From the NCBI RefSeq assembly GCF_002879645.1, contig NZ_PNRE01000016.1:62001-126000 (forward strand): a DNA stretch of 64,000 nt. Direction: 5' to 3'. Numbering within the stretch: position 1 is the stretch's first letter; the number at the start of each line of letters is the position of its first letter. A program made the translations under genes and the position numbers. Shown piece by piece: positions 10,504-17,536 of this stretch. The notes under the pieces are model-generated. The model saw nothing but the letters and a program-made list of their open reading frames with translations, did not search any database and had not been told where the DNA came from. The stretch is from Halomonas heilongjiangensis (GTDB lineage: Bacteria > Pseudomonadota > Gammaproteobacteria > Pseudomonadales > Halomonadaceae).

Positions 10504-10533
10504 AAGAAAAAGCCGCCCCGTTTCCGAGGCGGC
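10504..10533 (-). terminator. Rho-independent terminator on the minus strand with no gene before it
   Basis: On the minus strand GCCGCCTCG-GAAA-CGGGGCGGC (10533 down to 10512) is followed by TTTTTCTT (10511-10504). It is a classic GNRA-loop terminator. No credible minus-strand protein gene lies in 10534-10774, so a small RNA may end here. Confidence 0.6.
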
Positions 10534-10732
10534 AAGAATCGATCGAAACTGCGAGCCAGAACAACAGTGTTAGCGACTGCTATCGCCTCTGTTGCCTGTG
10601 TCCATTCAGACAGCAGCGGAGCGAAAAGTTCTCCAGCGAGGCAAATTTTTCTTTCCCTACGCCCCCCAGCCACCCGATGTTAAAGTAAAACAATCACTTA
10701 GCGTTGGCGCATCACGAAAGGCGCGAGACGGC
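10534..10732 (-). ncRNA. Possible small RNA upstream of the orphan terminator
   Basis: About 200 bp between tRNA-Gly and the minus-strand terminator at 10504-10533 without a plausible protein gene. The minus strand carries several GGA triplets (for example in TGGACAC, TGGAGAA and AGGGAAA), but no family is recognised and no clear promoter was found. The call rests on the terminator alone. Confidence 0.25.
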
Positions 10733-10762
10733 TTGCAAAGGGCAAGTCATTGGATTTACTAT
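10733..10762 (+). promoter_or_regulatory. Candidate promoter of tRNA-Gly
   Basis: TTGCAA (10733-10738), 18 bp spacer, TACTAT (10757-10762), 12 bp before the first tRNA base. Confidence 0.5.
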
Positions 10763-10774
10763 CGAAACCGCCCC

Positions 10775-10848
10775 GCGGGTGTAGCTCAATGGTAGAGCAG
10801 AAGCTTCCCAAGCTTAAGACGAGGGTTCGATTCCCTTCACCCGCTCCA
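10775..10848 (+). tRNA. tRNA-Gly(CCC)
   Basis: 74 nt including an encoded CCA. The acceptor GCGGGTG pairs with CACCCGC; the D arm is GCTC...GAGC; the anticodon loop TTCCCAA gives CCC at 10807-10809; the T arm is GAGGG-TTCGATT-CCCTT. It closely resembles E. coli glyU. The top pair of the anticodon stem (G27-A43) is not Watson-Crick. The 3' 21 bases serve as the integration site of the element that follows, and the gene stays intact because attL restores the same sequence. Confidence 0.93.
10828..10848. repeat. attL core, within the tRNA-Gly 3' end
   Basis: These 21 bases are identical to 18887-18907. They start in the T loop and run to the terminal CCA, the usual site for tyrosine integrases. 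The integrase gene begins 145 bp inside. Confidence 0.88.
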
Positions 10849-10902
10849 GGCCTACCCTAACGCTTTGACCTCCCTCAGAAAGCCCGTCGTTACTGGGTTC
10901 GG

Positions 10903-10935
10903 TGGCTGCAGAAGTGGCTACACAAATGGCTACAC
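10903..10935. repeat. Left arm-type repeats, three copies
   Basis: TGGCTGCA at 10903, TGGCTACA at 10915 and TGGCTACA at 10927, spaced 12 bp apart. The same octamer family recurs inside attR at 18798-18840. They probably bind the N-terminal arm domain of the integrase or an excisionase. Confidence 0.6.
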
Positions 10936-10992
10936 CTGTCATCCGCTCCATTGTATGCTTCAGCGGTCGCCACCACAGGACAGGTCACCGCC

Positions 10993-12327
10993 ATGGCCAG
11001 AGGCAAGCCCGCTGATCGCCGCCACCTCCGCCTGAGAGGGAACGTCTGGTTCGTCCAGAAGCGGCTCTCCCCTACCCTCGCCCAGCACCTCGGCAAGCAG
11101 ATGCTCCAGCAGAGCACCCAGACCGGTGACCTTGACGGAGCCTGTCGAGTCAGGGACCGGCTGCTGGTGGAGCTGTCGGAGTTGGAAGCCTCCCTCCAGG
11201 GCCGTGCCTCCCAGACACAGCAGAGACGTTTGTTCATGGAAGCCCGTGAGCGGTTCCAGGAGGCCGAGCAGAGCATCGTAAGCACCGACCCTGTTGCTCC
11301 CTCCTTCCTGGAGATCATCGACCCTGAGAAGCTCCCAGAGATCGAGCAGGACGCCTTGCGCTCCATGTACTCGACCGAGACCCCGGAAGCGTACCGGCTC
11401 ACCTTCAAGGGCGCTCTGGAGGATTGGCAGCAGTCGCCGCAGATCGAGAGGAAGCACTCCACACGGTCCAAGAACTCCTTGGCGGTCCAGCTCTTCCTCG
11501 ACAGCCTGGGGAGGGAGGACGTGGCACTTGTCAGCGTCACCCGCAAACAGGCAAGGGACTTCATCACCGCCCAGCTCCGCAACGGCAAGACCAAGCAGAC
11601 CGTGGCCAACTACCTGTCGGGGCTGTCCGCCATCTGGCGCCATGCCGAGGACGCCATGGAAGAGCCGCTGCCAGCGAGGAACCCCTTCAAGGGCCACAGC
11701 CTCAATCCCAAGGCAACGGTGAAGAGCTACGATCAGTTCACCCGAACCGACGTCGAGGCGATCTTCGCTGCCACTGACCGAGAGCAAGGCATCTTCCACC
11801 TGCTCCCCCGCCTCGGGTTCTACACTGGGGCGAGGCTCGAAGAGCTGTGCTCGCTGAAGACGACCGACATCATCCAGCAGCAAGGCGTCTGGTGCTTGTC
11901 GGTGCGTGAGGGCAAGGGGAAGAACAGTAACGCCACAAGGGATGTCCCTCTTCACTCGGCGGTCAAGCCGTTGGTGCTGGAGCAGCTCAAGCACGCACAG
12001 TCGGCAGGGTCAGAGTATCTCTTCCTGGAAGCCGGGGAGTCGATCCGGGCGGATGGCAAGAAAGGACCGAAGTTCTCTCAGTGGTTCTCTCGCCTCACCG
12101 GGAAGACCATCCCCAAGCAAGGCCGGAAGCTGGGCTTCCACTCCTTCCGAACGACCGCCATCACCATCATGCTCGGAGCTGGCTTCCAAGAGCAGCTCGT
12201 GGTCTGGGTCACCGGCCACGAACGAGGGCTGACCACGGCCAGCAAGGTCTATCACCGTGGGCCGGACTTCAAGACGAGATTGAAGGCCGTGGAGGCGATC
12301 CAGATCGACGCTCTACAGGGATCATGA
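10993..12327 (+). CDS. int: Tyrosine-type site-specific integrase
   Basis: 444 aa. An N-terminal arm/SAM-like domain is followed by a catalytic domain in the C-terminal half. Catalytic residues visible: Arg in YTGARLEEL, His and Arg in FHSFRTT, His in VTGHERG, and the nucleophile Tyr in KVYHRG. The start MARGKPADRRHL at 10993 is chosen over the ATG at 10951, which lies nearer the arm-site repeats and has no ribosome site; AGGTC lies about eight bases before 10993. It sits directly inside attL, the standard place for an enzyme that recombines the tRNA 3' end. Confidence 0.93.
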   Translation: MARGKPADRRHLRLRGNVWFVQKRLSPTLAQHLGKQMLQQSTQTGDLDGACRVRDRLLVELSELEASLQGRASQTQQRRLFMEARERFQEAEQSIVSTDPVAPSFLEIIDPEKLPEIEQDALRSMYSTETPEAYRLTFKGALEDWQQSPQIERKHSTRSKNSLAVQLFLDSLGREDVALVSVTRKQARDFITAQLRNGKTKQTVANYLSGLSAIWRHAEDAMEEPLPARNPFKGHSLNPKATVKSYDQFTRTDVEAIFAATDREQGIFHLLPRLGFYTGARLEELCSLKTTDIIQQQGVWCLSVREGKGKNSNATRDVPLHSAVKPLVLEQLKHAQSAGSEYLFLEAGESIRADGKKGPKFSQWFSRLTGKTIPKQGRKLGFHSFRTTAITIMLGAGFQEQLVVWVTGHERGLTTASKVYHRGPDFKTRLKAVEAIQIDALQGS

Positions 12328-12406
12328 GCAACGTCCTGATAACTAAGCAGTGGCTCAACGAAAGCCGCCACTAACTCTATCGAGGTCAAGCGCAAGGGGA
12401 ACCACC

Positions 12407-12691
12407 ATGAAACGACTGATATTGACTGGACTCATTACTGCCGGTCTGCTAGCTGAAGTCTCGTCCGCCCATGATAGCTGGGGCGTCAGCCATTCCTGCT
12501 ATAAGCCAATGAAGCCCTTCCAGTTCACCAGCCAATGGCAGGTAGATCAGTTCAACATGGAAGTGGAGACCTACCAGATGTGCATCCAGAGGTTCGTGGA
12601 TGAACAGAACGAGGCCATTCTCAATCACAGTCGTGCTGCAGAGGAAGCCATCGACGAGTGGAACAACTTCGTGAACTTTGAGTTGAACTGA
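12407..12691 (+). CDS. Small exported protein, unknown function
   Basis: 94 aa. MKRLILTGLITAGLLAEVSSA is a Sec signal peptide with likely cleavage after SSA (about residue 21). The mature part of about 73 residues is acidic, with two cysteines (SHSCYKP and YQMCIQR) that could form a disulfide in the periplasm. AAGGGG lies before the ATG at 12407. It is followed 77 bp later by a KilA-N protein. No family recognised. Confidence 0.7.
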   Translation: MKRLILTGLITAGLLAEVSSAHDSWGVSHSCYKPMKPFQFTSQWQVDQFNMEVETYQMCIQRFVDEQNEAILNHSRAAEEAIDEWNNFVNFELN

Positions 12692-12768
12692 CCTCTTGCT
12701 CTCCCAACGCCCCGGCCACTTACTTGGGCACCACTGCCGAGTGTCCCGACAACTGGGAGAAAAACGAC

Positions 12769-13071
12769 ATGACTACCCAACTGATCATCGCTGAGACCTC
12801 CATCAAGACTGACGCTGAGGGCCGCTACTGCCTGAACGACCTGCACCGGGCAGCCGGTGGTGAACAGAAACACAAGCCCGCTGAGTGGCTCCGCTACTCC
12901 ACAGCCAAGGAACTGATCGAAGAGTTAAAGGTGGGAAATCCCACCCTTTCCCCGCTGGCTACCAAGCTCGGGCGCAACGGGGGCACCTTCGTGGTGAAGA
13001 AGCTCGTCTACACCTATGCCATGTGGATCAGCCCTTCCTTCCAACTCAAGGTGATCCGCGCATACGACTAG
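12769..13071 (+). CDS. KilA-N domain protein, truncated by an in-frame TAG
   Basis: 100 aa. The KilA-N fold is visible: NDLHRAAGGEQKHKPAEWLR, then GGTFVVKKLVYTYAMWISPSFQLKVIRAY. This phage-type DNA-binding domain occurs in antirepressors and regulators. Translation stops at TAG (13069-13071), but the same frame continues LQTQSPLYPLHKGG, the usual linker after this domain, so the stop may be a nonsense mutation that removed the C-terminal domain. The leader (cgacaactgggaga and following) is nearly identical to that of the KilA-N gene at 14454. Confidence 0.75.
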   Translation: MTTQLIIAETSIKTDAEGRYCLNDLHRAAGGEQKHKPAEWLRYSTAKELIEELKVGNPTLSPLATKLGRNGGTFVVKKLVYTYAMWISPSFQLKVIRAYD

Positions 13072-13180
13072 CTGCAGACCCAGAGCCCTCTGTACCCTTT
13101 ACACAAAGGAGGGTAGATTGACTATCCGGCTTCCGTAAAAACGGACTCCGCATGAGCACCGAGGAAGATAAGGAAGAACA

Positions 13181-13438
13181 ATGCAACTGTTTCAGACCAC
13201 CTCCGCAGGGATCATCATAGGCGCCACCCTCCTTGCATCGGCTTTCCTGTACTCCAGCCATGTCAAGAGCATGGATGATCGGTGCGCACAATTCTTTCAA
13301 AGTCTTGACCGGAGCCTGAACAATGGCTTCCTTCCCCTCCTGATGAGTCCAATTTCAGAAGACAGTCCCGCTTGGAGAATGCTGGAGCTGGCCGAGAGTG
13401 TGCACGGGGTGACTCTGAGCACTTGTTCAAGACGGTAG
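13181..13438 (+). CDS. Small membrane-anchored protein, unknown
   Basis: 85 aa with one N-terminal membrane helix (about residues 8-26, TSAGIIIGATLLASAFLYSS) and a short soluble tail with two cysteines. AAGGAAGAAC stands before the ATG. It lies between the truncated KilA-N gene and a KilA-N remnant. No family recognised. Confidence 0.55.
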   Translation: MQLFQTTSAGIIIGATLLASAFLYSSHVKSMDDRCAQFFQSLDRSLNNGFLPLLMSPISEDSPAWRMLELAESVHGVTLSTCSRR

Positions 13439-13499
13439 ATTGGTGCTTGACCCAGATTCCGACACGACCCCAGCCAGATCGACGAATTGAGAAAAGGTG

Positions 13500-13580
13500 A
13501 AAATCTGTACCCTTTGCAGACCCAGCTCGGGCGCAACGGCGGCATCTTCGTGGTTAAGGAGCTGAAAACCACCACATCTG
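13500..13580 (+). pseudogene. KilA-N gene fragment
   Basis: The stretch from ctcgggcgcaacggcggc (about 13527) repeats, with a few changes, the segment at about 12967 of the first KilA-N gene (LGRNGG, then FVVKKL; here FVVKEL). The preceding words ctgtaccctttgcagaccc also recur after that gene. There is no start and no intact frame, so it is a duplicated and decayed piece. Confidence 0.65.
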
Positions 13581-13649
13581 GTGGGTTATCCCCGCTCGAC
13601 AAACATCACTTGGAGTTAGGTTTGCCGGGCACGAGTTGAGTCAATCTAC

Positions 13650-14045
13650 ATGACCAACCAGCTGACCACCACCATCACCATGAGCAGCCGCGAGATCGCC
13701 GAGCTGGTCGAATCCCGCCACGACAGCGTGAAGCGGACCATGGATACGCTCCAGTCCAAGGGGCTGATTTCGATTACACAGGTTGTGGAACCGCAAGCAC
13801 GGGGAGGTAAACCGACCACGATCTATCTCGTAGGCAAGCGGGACAGCTATGCGGTCGTCGCCCAACCCTCCCCTGAGTTCACCGCTCGACTGGTGGACCG
13901 CTGGCAGGAGCTGGAAGAGCAAGTCGCCAAGCCTCAGGCACCGTCCCTACCCACCGACTACCTGTCTGCCCTCAAGGCCAAGGGATTGGAAGACCCCCAA
14001 CCGTCGAAGTATTCTGCTTCAGGGCCAGACCAAGGCCCCATATAA
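13650..14045 (+). CDS. Rha-family phage regulatory protein
   Basis: 131 aa. MSSREIAELVESRHDSVKRT, then KPTTIYLVGKRDSYAVVAQ and FTARLVDRWQELE match the Rha (pRha) family of phage regulators. The N-terminal half is a winged-helix-like DNA-binding domain; the C-terminal 45 residues are low complexity. The ribosome site is poor, so the start is approximate. It is followed 26 bp later by a small membrane protein. Confidence 0.8.
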   Translation: MTNQLTTTITMSSREIAELVESRHDSVKRTMDTLQSKGLISITQVVEPQARGGKPTTIYLVGKRDSYAVVAQPSPEFTARLVDRWQELEEQVAKPQAPSLPTDYLSALKAKGLEDPQPSKYSASGPDQGPI

Positions 14046-14071
14046 AAACATCACACAAGGAAATACCGCGC

Positions 14072-14305
14072 ATGGATCGGAACATGTCTCGCTTTCTCTA
14101 CGATGGCCGAAAGTCACAGCGTATCGCAGCGTTCACCGTCTACGCGACGACTGTACTCGGGGTGCTGGGCTATGCCGAAGGCACTTTGTCGGTACCGATA
14201 TGGCTAATTGCTGGGCCTTCAACGCTGGTGGCTGTTTGGTATATCGCTTCGAACTTGATTCATGCCGCAGGATGGTTGAGCAACCGCACTAAGCGGCGAA
14301 ACTGA
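14072..14305 (+). CDS. Small two-helix membrane protein, unknown
   Basis: 77 aa with two membrane helices (about residues 18-38 and 42-66) and basic ends (RKSQR and SNRTKRRN). AAGGAAA precedes the ATG. Lies between the Rha and second KilA-N genes. Holin-like in size, but no holin motif is recognisable. Confidence 0.6.
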   Translation: MDRNMSRFLYDGRKSQRIAAFTVYATTVLGVLGYAEGTLSVPIWLIAGPSTLVAVWYIASNLIHAAGWLSNRTKRRN

Positions 14306-14453
14306 CTCGCTGATCCTCCCATGGCCCCGGCTCCCGCCTGGGATCTTCGACGACGACTGATTACCACACAGTATTGGATGACCTCGCGGACCCCTGGCCA
14401 ATCGGCTGGGGGTTCCTGCTTTCAAGCACCCCGACAACTGGGAGAGAAACGAC

Positions 14454-14990
14454 ATGAACAACCAACTGATCACCAAGCAGTGGAACGACAAGACCCTGAC
14501 CTTCCGTGAGGATGGTTACTTCAACATGACGATGGCCGCGAAGGCGTTCGGGAAAGACCTGAGCAACTTCATGCGGTCACCTGAAACGAAGGAATACATC
14601 GCTGAACTTTCTAGGGCCGTGAAATCCACGGACCTACTCATCAAAGTCCCCGGCAACCGCTACATTCCTGACCGTGGCACCTGGGCACACCCAGAGCTGG
14701 CTGTGTTCTTCGCCCGCTGGCTGGATGTCCGCTTCGCCCTCGCCTGTGACCTGATGATCAAAGAGATCCTACGCGGCAACGTCGAGGTGAAGCAGAAGGA
14801 AGTTCTCCCGGCTGTCCGCAAGGCTCCTGTCACAGGGGTGGAGAATGACGACCGTATCGACCGCCTGGAGCGGATGGTAGAGAAGCTGGTGGACGCGGTG
14901 ACCATCATGGTGCATCCGATGGTGACCATCGAGAGCGATCCCTTCATCACCCTCCGTGAGTACGAGGCCGCGCCTTCCAAGACTGAGTGA
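14454..14990 (+). CDS. KilA-N domain protein
   Basis: 178 aa. KilA-N domain at about residues 1-110 (REDGYFNMTMAAKAFGKDL; then RGTWAHPELAVFFARWLDV), followed by a C-terminal helix with coiled-coil character (DDRIDRLERMVEKLVDAV), likely for dimerisation. The leader cgacaactgggaga matches that of the gene at 12769. Antirepressor-like regulators of this type control phage or satellite gene expression; the target here is unknown. Confidence 0.85.
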   Translation: MNNQLITKQWNDKTLTFREDGYFNMTMAAKAFGKDLSNFMRSPETKEYIAELSRAVKSTDLLIKVPGNRYIPDRGTWAHPELAVFFARWLDVRFALACDLMIKEILRGNVEVKQKEVLPAVRKAPVTGVENDDRIDRLERMVEKLVDAVTIMVHPMVTIESDPFITLREYEAAPSKTE

Positions 14991-15093
14991 CCAAGGAAAT
15001 ACTCCCAACCATCCGCAAGACCGGCCAATCAGCCAAAACAAGATCGCGCACGATGCCGTCAAGGTCGACGACGTTCGATAACCACACACTTTT

Positions 15094-15113
15094 GGAGAAC
15101 CAACACGTTCTCC
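15094..15113. repeat. Perfect inverted repeat
   Basis: GGAGAAC (15094-15100), loop caacac, GTTCTCC (15107-15113). Confidence 0.5.
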
Positions 15114-15352
15114 AGGGAACAGACTCAGGGCTCGCTCATGTGATGGCTTCGAGTTCCCCTGACATACGCTGCTTTGAGCTTCAGGCCGAAGCCGATGACC
15201 GCACCTTCATGGTGGCAGGTGGACGGACAGGAACCTGACATTGCTGGCTGGGAGGTGATGGCACCCAGTCGAGGCATGGCTACCTGTGATTCACAGGGTG
15301 ACAGCGGATGGCAGGGAACAGATCTAGGGACTGCTATGTGATGGATTCCCCC
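15114..15352. repeat. Two copies of a stem-loop repeat about 198 bp apart
   Basis: Copy 1 (about 15114-15160) and copy 2 (about 15312-15352) share cagggaacaga, a central atgtgatgg and a closing ttcccc, so each can fold with GGGAA paired to TTCCC. The intervening bases differ. Confidence 0.5.
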
Positions 15353-15668
15353 ATCTTATAGATGTCCCTGGGTTCCTTCTGGTGTTCTCTGACTACCATC
15401 ACCACCATTGTTCATCCCAACAAGGATTCCCTCTCTAGGTGAAATCATCAAGAGAGCTTGAGGAACCACTTCAAGGCACAACTACGAGTGACCTCCTCAA
15501 ATCGATCTTGATGAGGAAACCTTGCATGGATGGGATTTATGGGTGGTGATGGTAGATCGTTCACCTTCAGTCTCTCTTCACTTGCTGTCAGACACGCCCC
15601 CGTGTCGGATGTCAGCTTTACTACCGGCTTTCCCCGAGCCACTCCTCAAGTAAACCCCAGTGACATTC

Positions 15669-15756
15669 TCGAAGGCGATAGACAGGCAGCGGCGTGTGTC
15701 CGCTCGCTGGGTCCGTTGCCTGTGGGGACTGTCGCCTTCGACAATGACGGACACAC
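15669..15756 (+). promoter_or_regulatory. Interleaved inverted repeats (pseudoknot-like) before rnhA
   Basis: Stem A is tcgaaggcga (15669-15678) with tcgccttcga (15732-15741). Stem B is gtgtgtccg (15694-15702) with cggacacac (15748-15756). The order A-B-A'-B' is that of an H-type pseudoknot. It ends within 10 bases of the likely rnhA start and could mask its ribosome site. Confidence 0.4.
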
Positions 15757-15764
15757 ACATGATC

Positions 15765-16235
15765 ATGAAACGAACCATTCTCATCTTCACCGATGGAGCT
15801 TGCAGCAACAACGGACGAGCCAACGCATCTGGTGGATGGGCAGCCATTCTGGTGAATCCTGAAGGCGAATGCCTGAAGATCGCCAGTAAGCTGACCGGTG
15901 ACGAGATCACCAACAACCGGGCCGAGTTGACCGCTGTCATCGAGGGGCTGTCCGCCCTCAAGCGTCCCGCCGATGTGATTCTGACCACCGACAGCAAGTA
16001 CGTGGCGGACGGTGCGACTACCTGGCTGGCAAGCTGGAAGCGTAACGGCTGGAAGACGGCCACCGGGAAGCCGGTCAAGAATGTCGATCTCTGGCAGCGT
16101 CTCGATGCCCTGCTGCAGATCCACATCGTGCGCTTCGACTGGGTGAGGGGACACAGTGGCCACCCGGAGAACGAACTGGCCGACACTCTCGCCCAAGCTG
16201 CCTGTTATGGGCAGGTGGTCAGAGAGCGTGGCTGA
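15765..16235 (+). CDS. rnhA: Ribonuclease HI
   Basis: 156 aa. Degrades the RNA strand of RNA-DNA hybrids. The four carboxylates of the family are visible: Asp in [11 protein letters not shown], Glu in [13 protein letters not shown], Asp in [11 protein letters not shown], and Asp in [16 protein letters not shown]. The length equals the cellular enzyme. The start is uncertain: ATG at 15759, 15765 or 15744 are all in frame and none has a good ribosome site; 15765 gives the usual short N-terminus ([11 protein letters not shown]). A second RNase HI on an integrated element is unusual without a replicase nearby. Confidence 0.9.
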   Translation: MKRTILIFTDGACSNNGRANASGGWAAILVNPEGECLKIASKLTGDEITNNRAELTAVIEGLSALKRPADVILTTDSKYVADGATTWLASWKRNGWKTATGKPVKNVDLWQRLDALLQIHIVRFDWVRGHSGHPENELADTLAQAACYGQVVRERG

Positions 16236-16880
16236 TCGCCCCACGAGACAGCCCACGGAGTTTTTTTGTGGAGCAGATTTTCGAGCCGACACCAACGGGT
16301 ACCGCTCCGCCTTCTACCCCCGCTACCCCCGGTCGGCACCTCTCTGAGGGACGGAGCACCCCTCCCCCACCCTTCCGCTCGCAGCCCGCGAGGAGGGAAG
16401 AGCAGCAGCGAAGAGAGTAAACGATGGATGCACAGCAGATGACATGGCCGTGGGTGGGTGATCGCTCCTACCGCAAGCCCATCCTGTCCGAGGTCCGCAA
16501 GCCCCGACCACGGAAGGCCCAGCCTACTGACAGCGAAGGGCCAGCAGCAGCGCCAGCACTCCCCCTTCGAGTTGCCCCAGTAGTCAGCGACGAGGCGACC
16601 CGGATGACCGGCTGACTCTCCGAGAGGCGCTGTACCGCTCTCATGAGCCCTACATGGCGTGGAACGGTCTAGGGTAGACCATCCCAACAGCCCATCCCTA
16701 TCGCCCCGCCACAGGCCACCAACAAGCGGCTGGAGCGCTGCCTCAGATGGCTCAGAAGGTACACCTTGCGAGCCATGCTGAAGGCTTACACTCAATGTGG
16801 CTCATTTATGTTGAAATTAAATGATCTATGCTCTACGTTGTGAACCATACTTTGTGAGCCAATTTGAAGGAGCAGTCTAC
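16236..16880. other. Gap between rnhA and the serine recombinase
   Basis: 645 bp. A 63-codon frame at 16424-16615 (MDAQQMTWPWVGDRSYRKPI) has a weak GAGAG site and may be a small gene. Upstream of the recombinase, TGGCTCA (16798-16804) and TGAGCCA (16855-16861) form an inverted repeat about 50 bp apart that could be a res-type binding site. Nothing else recognised. Confidence 0.4.
16424..16615 (+). CDS. Possible small ORF, unknown
   Basis: 63 aa, basic and proline-rich in the middle, with a weak GAGAG nine bases before the ATG. No homology recognised; could be spurious. Confidence 0.25.
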   Translation: MDAQQMTWPWVGDRSYRKPILSEVRKPRPRKAQPTDSEGPAAAPALPLRVAPVVSDEATRMTG

Positions 16881-17453
16881 ATGTCAGCCATCATCGCTTA
16901 CGTCCGGGTCAGCACTGTGGACCAGTCCACCGACACACAGCGAGCCACCATCGAGGAACGGCACAAGGTCGACCGGTGGTTTGTCGATGAGGCGACCTCG
17001 GGAGCCATCAAGGCAAAGGACAGGAAGGGGCTCGGTGAGCTACTAAGTTATGTCCGCGAGGGTGACACCGTCATCGTCTACGCCATCGACCGTCTGGGAC
17101 GGAACACCATCGACGTGCTGGAGACAGTCGAGGCGCTCAACGCTAAGCGAGTCGCGGTGCTGTCGCTCCGTGAAGGCTTCGACATGAGCACACCGATGGG
17201 CAAGGCGATGCTCACCATGCTGTCGGCGATGGCTGAGCTTGAACGCTCCAACATCAAGGAGCGCCAGATGGCGGGCATCAAGAGGGCGAAAACAGAAGGG
17301 AAGGCACTCGGCAGGGAGAAGATCATCATTGATGAGGATGTGGCTCAGTGGCGCCAAGAGAACAGCGCCAGCATCAAGGCTACAGCGGAGCACTTCAATA
17401 TCTCACCGGCATCTGTGAAACGAGCCTGTAGGGCCGCTAAAGCGTCCATCTGA
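16881..17453 (+). CDS. Serine recombinase (resolvase/invertase family)
   Basis: 190 aa, the standard size of small serine recombinases. Catalytic Ser in AYVRVSTVDQ (about residue 10), YAIDRLGRN, then the E helix region MLTMLSAMAELERSNIKERQ, and a C-terminal helix-turn-helix (IKATAEHFNISPASVKRACR). AAGGAG lies nine bases before the ATG. It may resolve dimers of the element or invert a segment; the only nearby candidate target is the inverted repeat at 16798-16861. A strong terminator follows. Confidence 0.9.
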   Translation: MSAIIAYVRVSTVDQSTDTQRATIEERHKVDRWFVDEATSGAIKAKDRKGLGELLSYVREGDTVIVYAIDRLGRNTIDVLETVEALNAKRVAVLSLREGFDMSTPMGKAMLTMLSAMAELERSNIKERQMAGIKRAKTEGKALGREKIIIDEDVAQWRQENSASIKATAEHFNISPASVKRACRAAKASI

Positions 17454-17498
17454 CACGATACTCGGCTATCATTCATAACGTATAGACAACCTTAATTC

Positions 17499-17535
17499 AT
17501 AAGACCCACCTGTACTGTGGTGGGCTTATTTTTTC
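17499..17535 (+). terminator. Rho-independent terminator after the serine recombinase
   Basis: ATAAGaCCCACC (17499-17510), 8-nt loop, GGTGGGcTTAT (17519-17529), then a run of T. It separates the recombinase from the convergent cargo gene, whose stop is at 17537. Confidence 0.8.
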
Positions 17536-17536
17536 T

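Larger units (their letters stand above)
14991..15764. other. Non-coding block with repeated hairpins
   Basis: About 770 bp without a credible protein gene. It contains a perfect hairpin GGAGAAC-caacac-GTTCTCC (15094-15113), two related stem-loops beginning cagggaacaga (15114-15160 and 15312-15352) that share tatgtgatgg or catgtgatgg in the loop, and interleaved inverted repeats just before rnhA. It could hold a structured RNA, an origin or a recombination site. Confidence 0.45.

Noticed and set aside
10807-10820. G-A mismatch at the top of the tRNA-Gly anticodon stem as evidence of a pseudo-tRNA
   Set aside because: All other stems, the anticodon loop, the T loop and the encoded CCA are intact; a 27-43 mismatch alone is tolerated.
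14987-15238. 83-codon ORF after the second KilA-N gene
   Set aside because: Starts on a GTG inside the previous stop, has no ribosome site and lies over the hairpin and stem-loop repeats; composition not coding-like.
15530-15862. 110-codon ORF overlapping the rnhA start
   Set aside because: Overlaps RNase HI in another frame and runs through the interleaved inverted repeats; not convincing as a protein.
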